A DNA stretch of 62,743 nt from an uncultured Pelagibacteraceae bacterium (GTDB lineage Bacteria; Pseudomonadota; Alphaproteobacteria; Pelagibacterales; Pelagibacteraceae): NCBI GenBank assembly GCA_902624045.1, contig CACNVX010000005.1:1-62743 (forward strand). The letters are read 5' to 3'. The position numbers and the translations under genes were made by a program. Shown in pieces: positions 1-9,733 of the stretch; positions within the stretch are counted from its first letter, which is position 1, and each line of letters begins with the position of its first letter. The notes beneath the pieces were generated by a model. It saw only the letters and a list, made by a program, of their open reading frames with translations. It had not been told where the DNA came from and searched no databases.

Positions 1-322
1 TTTTAAAGTTTACCCGGTAAACCCAAGCGCAAAAGGAGAAAAAATATTAGGAGAAAAAGTTTATGCTAAAGTTACAGATATTAATAAAAATATAGATATA
101 GTAGATGTATTTAGACCATCTAGCGAGGTATATGGTATTGCAGAAGATGCGCTAAAAATAGGTGCGAAAGTCTTATGGCTTCAACTTGGTATTCGAGATC
201 AAAAGGCAAAAAAATTAGTTGAAGAAAATAAAATGGAATATATTGAAAACAAATGTACTAAAATGGAATATCAAAAATATTTTTTAAAAGTAAGACAAGC
301 ATTCCCAGTTCTAAGTGATTAA
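1..322 (+). CDS. CoA-binding domain protein (YccU type), C-terminal part
   Basis: The window opens inside this gene, and about 106 C-terminal residues are visible, ending at the TAA at 320-322. The readable part has the CoA_binding fold pattern: a VNP-type turn, the stretch VDVFRPSSEV, then KVLWLQLGIRD and a conserved Cys-Lys segment near the end. These match small NAD/CoA-binding Rossmann proteins of the YccU family. The family's biochemical role is poorly known; some members bind CoA. The next gene starts on the base after the stop, so the two are probably cotranscribed. The N-terminus lies outside the window. The family call is confident and the function is open. Confidence 0.85.
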   Translation, partial: FKVYPVNPSAKGEKILGEKVYAKVTDINKNIDIVDVFRPSSEVYGIAEDALKIGAKVLWLQLGIRDQKAKKLVEENKMEYIENKCTKMEYQKYFLKVRQAFPVLSD

Positions 323-1933
323 ATGAATAAAATAATTAAATTTTTAGATAATACTTTTTTGGATTTAGGTCGTCAGTTTAAATGGACTTATTTACCTCCA
401 TTAATGGTTTATATGGCTGCTGGGATTTCTGGATTAACAGGAATAGTTGGAACTTTTTTTGTTAAGGATTATTTAAATTTGTCTGCTGCTTTTCTCGCAG
501 GATTGGGTTTTTGGGCAGGAATTCCATGGGCTTTGAAAATGCCATTAGGCCATTTAGTTGATCTTATTTGGGAAAGAAAAAATTACATGGTTTACTTTGG
601 AGCATCGTTAATAGCTCTAAGCTTATTAATTATGTATGGGCTGATTATTCACACTGAAGATATGGCTCAAATTTTTTCAGTAGAAACTTGGTTCGTCATA
701 AGTGTGATTTTAGCCCCTATTGGTTATGTTGTTCAAGATGTTGTGGCAGATGCCATGACGGTCGAAGCTGTTCCTTTAGTTAATGAAACTGGGAATGAAT
801 ATACTAAAGATCAAATAAAAATAATGCATACGACAATGCAGACACTTGGAAGGTTTGCTATTATTGGTGGGACGGTACTTGTTGCATTAGCTAACGTAGT
901 TTTATTTAGAGACGTGGAAAGCTTAGAGGAAGCTGATAAGATAAATTTATATGGAACCATTTATATTTATGCTCTTGTAATACCTTTAGTTTCAATTTTA
1001 GGTGTAATTTTAGCAAATTATTTAAGACTGAAGAAAATACAAAACCTACAATCTAAGGGTTTAGAATTTAAAGAAGAAAGAGGTGACGAAAAAACAAAAG
1101 TTAATTGGTGGATTTTAGGTGGAAGTTTAGTTTTTGTAATTTTTACGTTATCAGTAGGTTCGTTCAAAGTACCTTTTGCACAAGAAATTGTGTTTATAGG
1201 GTCAGTCATAATCATTTTGTTTTTAATGTTTAAACTTATTAAGGAATTACCCAAGGAATTACGATTAACAATTGTAGGTACAGCTGTAATAATATTTATA
1301 TTTAGAGCCATGCCAGGTCCAGGTCCTGGTTTAACATGGTTCGAAATTGATGAACTAGGTTTCAATGAGCAATTTTTTTCTGTTCTATCTCTGCTTGCAT
1401 CAATTTTAACATTAGCTGGCATTGTTTTGTTAAGACCATTTATGGCCAAAAATTCAATTGCTAAAATAATAGTTGTTTTAAGTATTGCTGGTGCAATTTT
1501 ATTTTTACCAAGTGTAGGAATGTATTATGGTTTTCATAATTGGACAGCTTCGTTAACAGGTGGAGTGGTTGATGCTAAGTTTATTGCATTAATTAATACC
1601 GCGTTAGAGTCTCCTCTTGGTCAAGTATCGATGATACCTTTACTAGCTTGGATAGCAAAAAATGCTCCAGCACACTTAAAAGCAACTTTTTTTGCAGTTT
1701 TCGCATCTTTTACAAATCTTGCTTTATCTGCAAGTGCATTAGGAACTAAATATTTAAATGAAATATTTACTGTGACTAGAGAGGTTAAAGATAAAGTTTC
1801 TGGCGAAATTCAAAATACAGCAGATTATTCTGAACTTGGAATTTTATTAATTGTTGTAACGATATTAACCTTAGTTTTACCAATTCTTTTTGTATTTATT
1901 ATTAACAATAGTAAGTACAAAACTTCAGAATAG
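323..1933 (+). CDS. MFS transporter, BT1 (folate/biopterin)-like
   Basis: This is a 536-residue integral membrane protein with about 12 hydrophobic segments. The N-terminal third contains a GxxFWAGIPWALKMPLGHLVD stretch typical of BT1-type major facilitator proteins. BT1 relatives include cyanobacterial and protist folate/biopterin carriers, so a pteridine or similar substrate is possible but unproven. A polar loop around residues 240-260 is likely the central cytoplasmic loop. A proline-glycine rich motif (PGPGPG, near residue 333) lies in the second half. The start codon follows the upstream stop immediately and no Shine-Dalgarno is seen, which suggests translational coupling. The MFS call is firm and the substrate is not. 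Confidence 0.75.
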   Translation: MNKIIKFLDNTFLDLGRQFKWTYLPPLMVYMAAGISGLTGIVGTFFVKDYLNLSAAFLAGLGFWAGIPWALKMPLGHLVDLIWERKNYMVYFGASLIALSLLIMYGLIIHTEDMAQIFSVETWFVISVILAPIGYVVQDVVADAMTVEAVPLVNETGNEYTKDQIKIMHTTMQTLGRFAIIGGTVLVALANVVLFRDVESLEEADKINLYGTIYIYALVIPLVSILGVILANYLRLKKIQNLQSKGLEFKEERGDEKTKVNWWILGGSLVFVIFTLSVGSFKVPFAQEIVFIGSVIIILFLMFKLIKELPKELRLTIVGTAVIIFIFRAMPGPGPGLTWFEIDELGFNEQFFSVLSLLASILTLAGIVLLRPFMAKNSIAKIIVVLSIAGAILFLPSVGMYYGFHNWTASLTGGVVDAKFIALINTALESPLGQVSMIPLLAWIAKNAPAHLKATFFAVFASFTNLALSASALGTKYLNEIFTVTREVKDKVSGEIQNTADYSELGILLIVVTILTLVLPILFVFIINNSKYKTSE

Positions 1934-1963
1934 TACCTATATATATAATAACTAAAAAAATTT

Positions 1964-2533
1964 ATGAAAAAAATATTTATTGTTTATGGACACTATGATG
2001 AAAATTCTTTCAATGCTGCAATTCGAGATACTTTTATAAAATGTGTTGAGAAAAATGGTCACTCTGTAGATTTAATTGATTTATATAAAGATAAATTTGA
2101 TCCAGTATTCTCAGGTGAAAAACCAGATGAAAAAGTATTAAATCATAGAAAAAGAATAGATGACTCAGATGTAATAGTTATTATTGCACCGATTTGGAAT
2201 TTTAGAATGCCTGCAATAGTAGAAGGTTGGATTGATAAAGTTTTAGCACCTCCTTGGGCATTTAAATTTAAAAAACTTTTTGGAAATTATGGTTATCCAA
2301 TAGGAAACTTAAAAGGAAAAAAAGCAGTGGTATTTTGTACATATGGATCACCTCAATTTGCAGTGAGAACCTTTTTTCTTAATATGCCAACAAAAAGATT
2401 AAGAAGAGGAGTGTTTAATATATGCGGCATCACGGATGTTATATATAGGCGATACTTTGCTGTACCATTTGTTGAGAATAAAAAAAGAATTAAATTTTTA
2501 AAAGATGTTGAAAGTACTGCAAACAAAATTTGA
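1964..2533 (+). CDS. NAD(P)H-dependent quinone oxidoreductase, flavodoxin-2 fold
   Basis: This 189-residue protein has the Flavodoxin_2 (NQO1/KefF/YwrO) layout. It starts with a beta strand and an FMN phosphate loop (YGHYDENSF). The middle has the APIWNFRMPAIVEGWIDKV motif, which contacts the flavin and forms the substrate pocket, followed by a FCTYGSP loop. Family members use NAD(P)H to reduce quinones or act as flavin reductases, often in protection from redox stress. Its 3' end overlaps the next gene by 29 bases. A physiological substrate cannot be read from the sequence. Confidence 0.8.
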   Translation: MKKIFIVYGHYDENSFNAAIRDTFIKCVEKNGHSVDLIDLYKDKFDPVFSGEKPDEKVLNHRKRIDDSDVIVIIAPIWNFRMPAIVEGWIDKVLAPPWAFKFKKLFGNYGYPIGNLKGKKAVVFCTYGSPQFAVRTFFLNMPTKRLRRGVFNICGITDVIYRRYFAVPFVENKKRIKFLKDVESTANKI

Positions 2534-2978
2534 AATTATAGTAATTTTACTAATTTTTACCTCAATTTCAAAAGCCGATTTACTAAAGCCTAATAAAGAT
2601 ATTTTGCCCTCTGAAGTTGTTAAAATTCAACTTATAGGTCTTCAGAATAATGACTCAGATTTTAAAGATGGTGGTATAGAGCAAACTTGGAATTTTGCAC
2701 ACCCAAACAATAAAAGAGTAACAGGTCCATTAAGCAATTTTAAAATGATGATAAAAAGTGATTCTTATGGCATGATGATTAACCACCTAAGCCATACGAT
2801 AACTGAACTCGGAAGCAGTGACAAATGGGCTCAATTTGAAGTTATCATTCTTGATAAAAATAAGATTTATCATAAATTCAATTGGCAAGTTGAAAAGTAC
2901 ACCTTGGACGGAATTTTAAAGGACTGTTGGTTAACTACAATGGTATCCAGCCCTATCCCCCTTGGAAGCTCAATTTGA
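2505..2978 (+). CDS. Secreted DUF4864 protein
   Basis: The 157 residues begin with a Lys-containing n-region and a hydrophobic stretch (about residues 8-20) ending in SKA, a plausible signal peptide. The mature part contains the features I associate with DUF4864: an early PSEVVKIQL segment, then DGGIEQTWNFAHPNNKRVTGP, and a late CW pair. The function of this family is unknown. The start lies inside the preceding flavodoxin-fold gene (29-base overlap), so a slightly later start is possible, though a later one would remove the signal peptide. Export to the periplasm is inferred from the N-terminus. Confidence 0.65.
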   Translation: MLKVLQTKFEIIVILLIFTSISKADLLKPNKDILPSEVVKIQLIGLQNNDSDFKDGGIEQTWNFAHPNNKRVTGPLSNFKMMIKSDSYGMMINHLSHTITELGSSDKWAQFEVIILDKNKIYHKFNWQVEKYTLDGILKDCWLTTMVSSPIPLGSSI

Positions 2979-3035
2979 TTATTCTTAGATACATTTTTGT
3001 TTCGTTATAATTAAAAATTTAGTAGGAATTGCAGA

Positions 3036-5468
3036 ATGAAAACAAAAACTAAAGTTGTAGTAGTTGGTGGAGGAGTTGTAGGAGTTAGCGCTCTTTATCA
3101 TTTAGCAAAAAAGGGATGGTCCGATGTTGTCTTAGTTGAAAGAAAAGAATTAACTTCAGGATCTACTTGGCATGCTGCTGGTTTATTACCTTTATTTAAT
3201 ATGAGTTATTCAGTAGGGCAACTTCATAAGTATGCAGTTAATCTATACAAAACATTGGAAGAGGAAACAGGAAAAAATGTTGGCTTTAGTGTTGTTTCAA
3301 ATATTCGTTTAGCAAGCACTAAAGATAGAATGGATGAATACCATCAATACGCAGGTGTTGCTCGTACTATTGGTGTTGATGTAAAGTTTTTAACTCCGCA
3401 ACAAGTTAAAGAAATTTGGCCCTTGTGCCATACAGAAGATTTAGTTGGTGCAATCCAACATCCAGAGGATGGATATATTCAACCAGCAGATTTAACACAA
3501 GCCTTAGCTACAGGTGCAAGAAATAGAGGAGCTGAAATTTATAGAAACACAACAGTTCTATCTATGAGACAAACAAAAGATGGATGGGTTGTAGAAACAG
3601 ATAAAGGAACAATTGAGTGTGAACATGTAATTTCATGTTCAGGAAATTTTGCACGACAGACAGGTGAAATGGTAGGATTAGATATTCCAGTTATACCTGT
3701 TGAACATCAGTATATTGTTACAGAACCTCATCCTGAAATTCAAAAAAGAAAAAAAGACGGATTACCAGAAATGGGTGTCTTGAGAGATAGTGATAGTAGA
3801 TGGTACATGAGAGAAGAAGCAGGGGGATTAATTTTAGGTCCCTATGAAGATGGTGCACCAGCTTGTTATGTAGAAGGACCATCAAAAAATTCTGAATATG
3901 AATTATTTCAAGAAGACTTAGATAGATTGGCTCCACATATTGAGGGAGCAATTCATAGAGTTCCTGCATTTGGAGAAGTTGGGGTAAAAAAAGTTTATAA
4001 CGGAGCAATCTGTTATACACCTGATGGCAATCCAATTGTTGGACCTGCTTGGGGTCTTAAAAATTTTTGGATTAACGAAGGACATAGTTTTGGAATAACA
4101 GCTGCGGGCGGTGCAGGTTGGCAATTAGCAGAGTGGATCATTGATGGTGAGCCTACAATTGACATGTTAGGCGTTGAACCAAGACGTTACGGAAACTATG
4201 CAACCAAATCTTATTTGAAAGCAAAAAATGAGGAAGCATACAGTCATGTATTTATTGTGCACTATCCTGATGAAGAAAGGCCAGCAGCAAGACCATTAAG
4301 AACAGCTCCTTGTTATGAGCGAATGAAAAATTTAGGTGCAGTTTTTGGACAAAAATTTGGATGGGAGAGACCAAACTTTTTTGCAACAGATGGAATGGAG
4401 CAAAAAGATGATTGGTCATTTAGAAGATCAAAATGGTTTGATGCAATAAAAAAGGAATGTCAAAACGTTAAGCAAAATGTTGGTCTTCTAGATATGACAG
4501 CTTTTGCTAAATGTAGAGTTAGAGGACCAAAAGCTGAGGAATTTCTTGACTATTTAGTTGCAAATAAGCTTCCAAAAAAAATTGGAAGAATAAATTTATG
4601 TCATGCATTAAATACAAAAGGTGGAGTTCATTCAGAATTCACAATAATGAAAGAGGCAGAAAATAGTTATTATTTGGTTTCTGCAGGAGCAAATTTAAGA
4701 TTAGATCACGATTGGATCCAAAAATGGATGCCTGATGATGGAACTGTTATATTTGAAGATTTAACAAATAGTACAGGAGTTTTGGTTGTTGCTGGTCCTA
4801 AAGCAAGACAATTAATGCAAAAAGTTTCTACAGATGATTTTTCTAATGAGAATTTTAAATGGCTTACTGCCAAAAATGTAAACGTAGGTTACGCTCCAGT
4901 AAATGCGATGAGAGTAAACTTTGTTGGTGAGCTTGGTTGGGAATTACATCATCCAATTGAATATCAAAATCATATATTTGATAAATTAATGGAGGCTGGT
5001 AAAGATTTAGGAATAAAACCTTTTGGAATAAGAGCTATGAATAGTTTAAGGGTGGAAAAATCTTATAAATTAGTTGGTACAGAGCTATCAATTGAATATT
5101 CTCCATATGAGTCTGGTCTGGATAGATTTGTTCACCCAAATAAAGGTAACTTTATTGGATTAGAAGCTCTAAATAAATGGAGAGAAAAAGGATTTGATAA
5201 CAAATTAGTAACTCTGGAAGTTCATAATACTAAAAACGCTGATGTTTTAGGAAATAATCCAATTTTTAAAGATGGAAAAGTGGTTGGTAGAGCTACTGGT
5301 GGAGAATTTGGTTTTAGATTAGATAAATCAATAGCGTTGGCAATGGTCAAACCAGACTGTTCAAATGTGGGCGACAAATTACAAGTTGATATTTTAGGTG
5401 AAATGTATGACGCTACTGTTCTTGATGAAAGTCCGTATGATTCAGAAAATAATTTATTGAGAGCTTAA
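3036..5468 (+). CDS. FAD-dependent dimethylglycine/sarcosine dehydrogenase family
   Basis: This 810-residue two-part enzyme has an N-terminal DAO-type FAD domain and a C-terminal GcvT-like folate domain. The dinucleotide motif GGGVVG is at residues 11-16. The His in the STWHAAG motif (His46) aligns with the residue that carries covalent FAD in dimethylglycine and sarcosine dehydrogenases. The C-terminal half, from about residue 430, holds the aminomethyltransferase fold that captures formaldehyde as methylene-tetrahydrofolate. The stop overlaps the etfB start by one base, and etfA and ETF-quinone oxidoreductase follow. The context therefore supports oxidative demethylation of a methylated glycine with electrons passed to ETF. 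Which methylamine is the substrate (dimethylglycine, sarcosine or a relative) is undecided. Confidence 0.88.
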   Translation: MKTKTKVVVVGGGVVGVSALYHLAKKGWSDVVLVERKELTSGSTWHAAGLLPLFNMSYSVGQLHKYAVNLYKTLEEETGKNVGFSVVSNIRLASTKDRMDEYHQYAGVARTIGVDVKFLTPQQVKEIWPLCHTEDLVGAIQHPEDGYIQPADLTQALATGARNRGAEIYRNTTVLSMRQTKDGWVVETDKGTIECEHVISCSGNFARQTGEMVGLDIPVIPVEHQYIVTEPHPEIQKRKKDGLPEMGVLRDSDSRWYMREEAGGLILGPYEDGAPACYVEGPSKNSEYELFQEDLDRLAPHIEGAIHRVPAFGEVGVKKVYNGAICYTPDGNPIVGPAWGLKNFWINEGHSFGITAAGGAGWQLAEWIIDGEPTIDMLGVEPRRYGNYATKSYLKAKNEEAYSHVFIVHYPDEERPAARPLRTAPCYERMKNLGAVFGQKFGWERPNFFATDGMEQKDDWSFRRSKWFDAIKKECQNVKQNVGLLDMTAFAKCRVRGPKAEEFLDYLVANKLPKKIGRINLCHALNTKGGVHSEFTIMKEAENSYYLVSAGANLRLDHDWIQKWMPDDGTVIFEDLTNSTGVLVVAGPKARQLMQKVSTDDFSNENFKWLTAKNVNVGYAPVNAMRVNFVGELGWELHHPIEYQNHIFDKLMEAGKDLGIKPFGIRAMNSLRVEKSYKLVGTELSIEYSPYESGLDRFVHPNKGNFIGLEALNKWREKGFDNKLVTLEVHNTKNADVLGNNPIFKDGKVVGRATGGEFGFRLDKSIALAMVKPDCSNVGDKLQVDILGEMYDATVLDESPYDSENNLLRA

Positions 5469-6217
5469 TGAAAATTTTAGTAGCTGTAAAAAGAGTAATT
5501 GATTACAATGTTCAAATTAGAGTTAAGGAAGACAATTCTGGAATAGTCACAGACAATGTTAAAATGTCAACAAATCCACCAGATGATAATGCGATAGAAG
5601 AGGCTGTAAAGATTAAAGAGTCTGGCAAAGCAACAGAGGTAGTTGCAATAACTGTTGGAGAAGAAAAAGCTCAAGAAACAGTAAGAAAAGCTTTAGCAGT
5701 TGGTGCAGATAGAGGAATTCATGTCAAAGCAGAAGGTATTCTTGAGCCGTTAGCGGTCTCAAAAATTTTGCAAAAAATTGTTGAAAAAGAAAAACCCGAT
5801 TTAGTTTTTATGGGAAAACAAGCTATTGATGACGATTGTAATCAGACAGGCCAAATGTTGAGTGCTTTATTAAACTGGCCTCAAGCAACATTTGCATCGA
5901 AAATTGACGTTAAAGATAATAAATTAGAAGTTACTAGAGAAATAGATGAGGGCCTTGAAACAATTGAGATAAATGTTCCAGCCATCGTAACTTGTGATCT
6001 TAGATTAAATGAACCCAGATACGCATCATTACCAAACATTATGAAGGCTAAGAAAAAACCTATTGAGGAAATGGCAGCTTCTGATTTAGGCGTAGATGTG
6101 TCACCAAGATTAGAACAATTAAAAGTAGAGGAGCCTCCAAAAAGAAAAGCAGGTATAAAAGTAGCAAATGTTGCTGAATTAGTTCAAAAATTAAAAAATG
6201 AGGCAAAGGTAATTTAA
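5468..6217 (+). CDS. etfB: Electron transfer flavoprotein beta subunit
   Basis: At 249 residues this is the normal size for EtfB. It starts with the conserved [18 protein letters not shown] stretch. It also has the [13 protein letters not shown] segment, the GADRGIHV loop of the AMP-binding region, and a [21 protein letters not shown] motif. The ETF heterodimer accepts electrons from FAD dehydrogenases and hands them to the membrane quinone oxidoreductase. One-base overlaps with both neighbours tie it into the dehydrogenase operon, so the dehydrogenase encoded just upstream is the most likely electron donor, perhaps among others. Confidence 0.95.
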   Translation: MKILVAVKRVIDYNVQIRVKEDNSGIVTDNVKMSTNPPDDNAIEEAVKIKESGKATEVVAITVGEEKAQETVRKALAVGADRGIHVKAEGILEPLAVSKILQKIVEKEKPDLVFMGKQAIDDDCNQTGQMLSALLNWPQATFASKIDVKDNKLEVTREIDEGLETIEINVPAIVTCDLRLNEPRYASLPNIMKAKKKPIEEMAASDLGVDVSPRLEQLKVEEPPKRKAGIKVANVAELVQKLKNEAKVI

Positions 6218-7170
6218 TGGCAGTTTTACTTATAGCAGAACATAATAATAAAGAATTAAGACCATTCACTCTTAATGCGGCTACAGCAGCTTCTCAAATC
6301 GATACGGAAGTTCATGCTTTAATTATTGGTCATAATAGTGCAGATGCTGCAAAACAATTATCTGAGCTTCCAATAATTAAAAAAGTATTAACTGTAGAAG
6401 CAGCCCACTACGAAAACTTTACAGCAGAAAATTTTACACCTGTAATTGTTAAACTTGCAGAAAATTATTCTCATATTGTTTGTTCAGCAAATACATTTGG
6501 AAAAAATTTAATGCCAAGAATTGCTGCCCATCTTGATACCTCTCAGGTAAGCGATATTATTAAAGTAATATCACCAGATACTTTTTTAAGACCAATTTAT
6601 GCTGGAAACGCTTTTGCAACGATTAAAAGTAATGATGCTAAAAAATGTGTAACAATCAGACCCACCTCTTTTGATCCATGTGAAAGTACTGGAGGTTCAG
6701 CGTCTATTGAAAAGATTGAAGCTGGTGAAGAGTTTTTGAATACAAAATTTATTAAAAGAGAAGAAATAAAATCTGATAGACCTGAACTTGGAACTGCAAG
6801 AATTGTTGTCTCTGGTGGTAGAGGAATGCAAAGTGGAGATAATTTTAAATTGATTACAGAGGTAGCTGACAAACTTGGTGCAGCAATTGGAGCATCTAGA
6901 GCTGCAGTTGATGCTGGTTATATAAGTAATGACCACCAGGTAGGTCAAACAGGAAAAGTTGTTGTACCAGATCTATACATTGCAATTGGAATTTCAGGAG
7001 CAATTCAGCATTTAGCTGGGATGAAAGAGAGCAAAATTATCGTCGCAATTAACAAAGATGGTGAAGCCCCAATATTTAGTGTTGCAGATTATGGTCTTGA
7101 GGCCGATTTATTTGAAGCAATACCTCAGTTCATGGAAGAGCTGAACAAATTAAACACTATACAAAAATAA
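6217..7170 (+). CDS. etfA: Electron transfer flavoprotein alpha subunit
   Basis: These 317 residues fit EtfA well. The N-terminal half is the variable domain I. The C-terminal FAD domain runs from about residue 195, with SGGRGM, the GASRAAVDAGY segment, DHQVGQTGK, and the YIAIGISGAIQHLAGM motif that binds the FAD phosphates. It pairs with EtfB, whose stop overlaps its start by one base. The downstream gene encodes the matching quinone oxidoreductase after a 23-base gap. The family assignment is secure. Confidence 0.95.
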   Translation: MAVLLIAEHNNKELRPFTLNAATAASQIDTEVHALIIGHNSADAAKQLSELPIIKKVLTVEAAHYENFTAENFTPVIVKLAENYSHIVCSANTFGKNLMPRIAAHLDTSQVSDIIKVISPDTFLRPIYAGNAFATIKSNDAKKCVTIRPTSFDPCESTGGSASIEKIEAGEEFLNTKFIKREEIKSDRPELGTARIVVSGGRGMQSGDNFKLITEVADKLGAAIGASRAAVDAGYISNDHQVGQTGKVVVPDLYIAIGISGAIQHLAGMKESKIIVAINKDGEAPIFSVADYGLEADLFEAIPQFMEELNKLNTIQK

Positions 7171-7193
7171 TCCTTACAGTTAAAAACTAGAGT

Positions 7194-8813
7194 ATGTCTA
7201 GAGAATCCATGGAATATGATGTTGTAATTATTGGTGGTGGTCCATCAGGTTTATCAACAGCGATTAAATTAAAACAACTAGATCCAAATATTAATGTTTG
7301 CTTATTAGAAAAGGCATCAGAAATTGGTGCACATATTTTGAGCGGTAATGTTTTTGAAACTCGTGCGTTGGACGAATTGTTACCAAATTGGAAAGAATTA
7401 AATTCCCCAATTAAAACAAAAGTTAAAAAAGAAAAATTTTTATTTTTAGGAAAAACAAAATCTTTAAGTTGGCCAACGTGGCTTTTACCTAAAGTTCAAC
7501 AAAATCATAAAAACTATATTATAAGTTTAGCGAATTTATGCAGGTGGCTTGCAGAACAAGCTGAGGCATTAGGTGTTGAAATATTTCCAGGATTTCCTGC
7601 AAGCGAAATTTTATATAATGACGATGGATCTGTAAAAGGCGTTGCAACACAAGATATGGGAGTTGATAAACAAGGAAATAAAAAGGAGAGTTTCGAACCT
7701 GGAATTGAACTTTTAGGAAAAGTTACTGTTTTTGCAGAGGGTTGTAGAGGTCATTTAGGGAAACAATTAATAAAAAATTTTCAACTGAATAAAGGGAAAG
7801 ATCCTCAACAATACGGAATTGGTTTTAAAGAAATTTGGGAAATACAGGACAAAAATCATGAAGAGGGTTTAGTTATGCATACAGCTGGATGGCCACTCGA
7901 TAACAGTACCTATGGTGGAAGTTTTATGTATCATGCTGAGAATAAACAAATATTTTTAGGTTACGTAATTGGTTTAGATTATAAAAATCCTCATTTATCG
8001 CCATACGATGAATTTCAAAGATTTAAAACTCATCCTGATATTAAAAAAATAATTGAGGGAGGAAAAAGAATTTCTTATGGAGCAAGAGCACTTATTGAAG
8101 GCGGGTTTCAAAGCTTACCAAAAATGTTTATGCCTGGTGCTTTGTTAGTTGGCTGTGATGCCGGGACTTTAAATATGCCAAAGATAAAAGGGTCTCACAC
8201 AGCAATGAAAAGTGGAATGATTGCAGCTGAGACGATTAATGAACATTTAAAAGAAAATAAGAATTTATCTATTTATGAGGATAAATTCAAGAATAGCTGG
8301 TTATATAAAGAATTGTACGAAGCTCGAAATGTAAAACCAAGTTTTAGTTGGGGGTTAATTTTAGGAATAATCTTTACAGGAATAGATCAAATTTTATTTA
8401 GAGGTAAACTTCCGTTTACTTTAAGACACAAACACGCCGATCATGAAACATTAAAGCCAGCAAATGAAATGCCTAAAATTGATTATCCAAAATATGACAA
8501 TGTAATTACTTTTGATAAAACAAGCTCTGTTTATTTAACGGGTACAAATCACGCTGAAAATCAACCAGTTCACTTGAGACTTAAGGATCCGGATTTACCA
8601 ATTAGTTATACTTTAAAAAAATTTAATGAACCTGCTCAATTGTATTGTCCAGCAGGAGTATATGAGGTTCAAAGAGAAAATAATATTAATAAATTTGTTA
8701 TTAATTCTCAAAATTGTATTCATTGTAAAACTTGTGATATCAAGGAACCTTCTCAAAATATAACTTGGGTAACACCAGAGGGTAGTGGTGGCCCTAGATA
8801 TGGGAACATGTAA
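7194..8813 (+). CDS. Electron transfer flavoprotein-ubiquinone oxidoreductase
   Basis: This 539-residue protein has an N-terminal FAD motif (IIGGGPSGLS, about residues 12-21). Near the C-terminus is a ferredoxin-like cluster: a cysteine in the YCPAGVYEV segment and three more in the CIHCKTCD motif, together the four ligands of the [4Fe-4S] cluster. It is a monotopic membrane protein that oxidises reduced ETF and reduces ubiquinone, and it completes the path from the dehydrogenase to the respiratory chain. An in-frame ATG five codons downstream of the chosen start (MEYDVV) is an equally plausible start. The next gene is convergent and ends two bases away. Confidence 0.93.
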   Translation: MSRESMEYDVVIIGGGPSGLSTAIKLKQLDPNINVCLLEKASEIGAHILSGNVFETRALDELLPNWKELNSPIKTKVKKEKFLFLGKTKSLSWPTWLLPKVQQNHKNYIISLANLCRWLAEQAEALGVEIFPGFPASEILYNDDGSVKGVATQDMGVDKQGNKKESFEPGIELLGKVTVFAEGCRGHLGKQLIKNFQLNKGKDPQQYGIGFKEIWEIQDKNHEEGLVMHTAGWPLDNSTYGGSFMYHAENKQIFLGYVIGLDYKNPHLSPYDEFQRFKTHPDIKKIIEGGKRISYGARALIEGGFQSLPKMFMPGALLVGCDAGTLNMPKIKGSHTAMKSGMIAAETINEHLKENKNLSIYEDKFKNSWLYKELYEARNVKPSFSWGLILGIIFTGIDQILFRGKLPFTLRHKHADHETLKPANEMPKIDYPKYDNVITFDKTSSVYLTGTNHAENQPVHLRLKDPDLPISYTLKKFNEPAQLYCPAGVYEVQRENNINKFVINSQNCIHCKTCDIKEPSQNITWVTPEGSGGPRYGNM

Positions 8814-8814
8814 T

Positions 8815-9189
8815 TTAAGATAAATCTATTGCAAATTTTTTAAGAGTTTCGATGGGCAGGTGTTTTAAAGTATTCTTATGCGTTCTTTTTAAGAATATAG
8901 GACATCCTTTACCAGCCTCAACGGCTCGAGCATACCAACTTGCACACACACACCAACCGTCACCATCTTTTAAGCCAGGAAACCCAAATTCTGGATGCGG
9001 GGTTATTAAATCATTGCCCGCTTCTTTTAACCATTCTAAAAATTCAGCAGTTACTTTAGCACAAACAGTATGAACACCATGATCGTTTTTATCTGTATTA
9101 CAACAACCATCTCTGAACCAACCTGTTAAAGGGTCATTAGAACATTCTTCTAAATCTTCACCTAGTACATTTTTTTGTTTTTCTTTCAT
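8815..9189 (-). CDS. DUF2237 family protein
   Basis: This is a 124-residue soluble protein dense in conserved Cys and Trp. It has an NVLGEDLEECS opening, DPLTGWFRDGCCNT, HTVCAKVTAEFLEW, a PHPEFGFPGL turn, and a GDGWCVCASWYARA segment. These match the DUF2237 family, whose function is unknown; the spaced cysteines could bind metal or form redox pairs. Its start overlaps the stop of hisI by one base, so the two form a two-gene unit. No link to histidine synthesis is known to me. Confidence 0.85.
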   Translation of the reverse strand: MKEKQKNVLGEDLEECSNDPLTGWFRDGCCNTDKNDHGVHTVCAKVTAEFLEWLKEAGNDLITPHPEFGFPGLKDGDGWCVCASWYARAVEAGKGCPIFLKRTHKNTLKHLPIETLKKFAIDLS

Positions 9190-9656
9190 TATATTTTGGT
9201 TGGATTTGGTTGACCCTTGTAAACTTCCTTAGGATCAAACTTTTTTTCTTTTTCAAGGAATTTCATTTCTACTTTCCTACCATTATCTATTGGACCCATA
9301 GGAATAGATCTATAAAAGCAAGATCGATAACCTACATGACAACTCGAACCATCACCAATATCAACAGATAACCAAATTGAGTCTTGATCATCATCAATTC
9401 TTATTTCTGTAACTTTTTGGGTAAAACCACTTGTTTTGCCTTTATGCCAAATGGCTTTTCTAGATCTACTAAAATAATGGGCTTGTTTGGTTTCAATTGT
9501 CTTTCTTAAAGCCTCTACGTTCATGTAACCATGCATAAGAATATCTTTAGTTTTTGAACACATTGTGACAACTGGAATTAAGCCATCGTTATCAAATTTT
9601 GGCGATAGAAGGTTTCCTTCTTCAATTTCATAGATATTTTCTCTTTTTTTGAACAT
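9189..9656 (-). CDS. hisI: Phosphoribosyl-AMP cyclohydrolase
   Basis: HisI opens the purine ring of phosphoribosyl-AMP in the third step of histidine synthesis. These 155 residues carry the family core: VTMCSKTKDILMHGYMN, SRSRKAIWHKG, an Asp-rich metal site (DDDQDS) and the CHVGYRSCFYR Zn motif. The Asp in place of the first Zn-ligand cysteine found in other HisI proteins appears usual for alphaproteobacterial forms, so I do not read it as a defect. There is no fused HisE domain. The gene is separated from any his operon here and shares a short AT-rich intergenic region with divergent folE. Confidence 0.92.
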   Translation of the reverse strand: MFKKRENIYEIEEGNLLSPKFDNDGLIPVVTMCSKTKDILMHGYMNVEALRKTIETKQAHYFSRSRKAIWHKGKTSGFTQKVTEIRIDDDQDSIWLSVDIGDGSSCHVGYRSCFYRSIPMGPIDNGRKVEMKFLEKEKKFDPKEVYKGQPNPTKI

Positions 9657-9733
9657 ATGTGGTGATTATGTAGCACATATAAAAATATATTAAATATTTT
9701 TAAAATGAAGTAATTACTGTATAAAACACCGCT

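Noticed and set aside
1018-1449. 143-codon open frame on the opposite strand inside the MFS gene
   Set aside because: It is fully covered by a recognised protein and encodes no recognisable domain; it is a shadow frame.
9189-9656. hisI as a degenerate copy because one zinc cysteine is replaced by Asp
   Set aside because: The same Asp-rich pattern is usual in alphaproteobacterial HisI as far as I know.
9661-9733. AT-rich inverted pattern between hisI and folE as a specific operator
   Set aside because: The symmetry is made of A/T runs that are expected in this composition; I cannot separate it from background.
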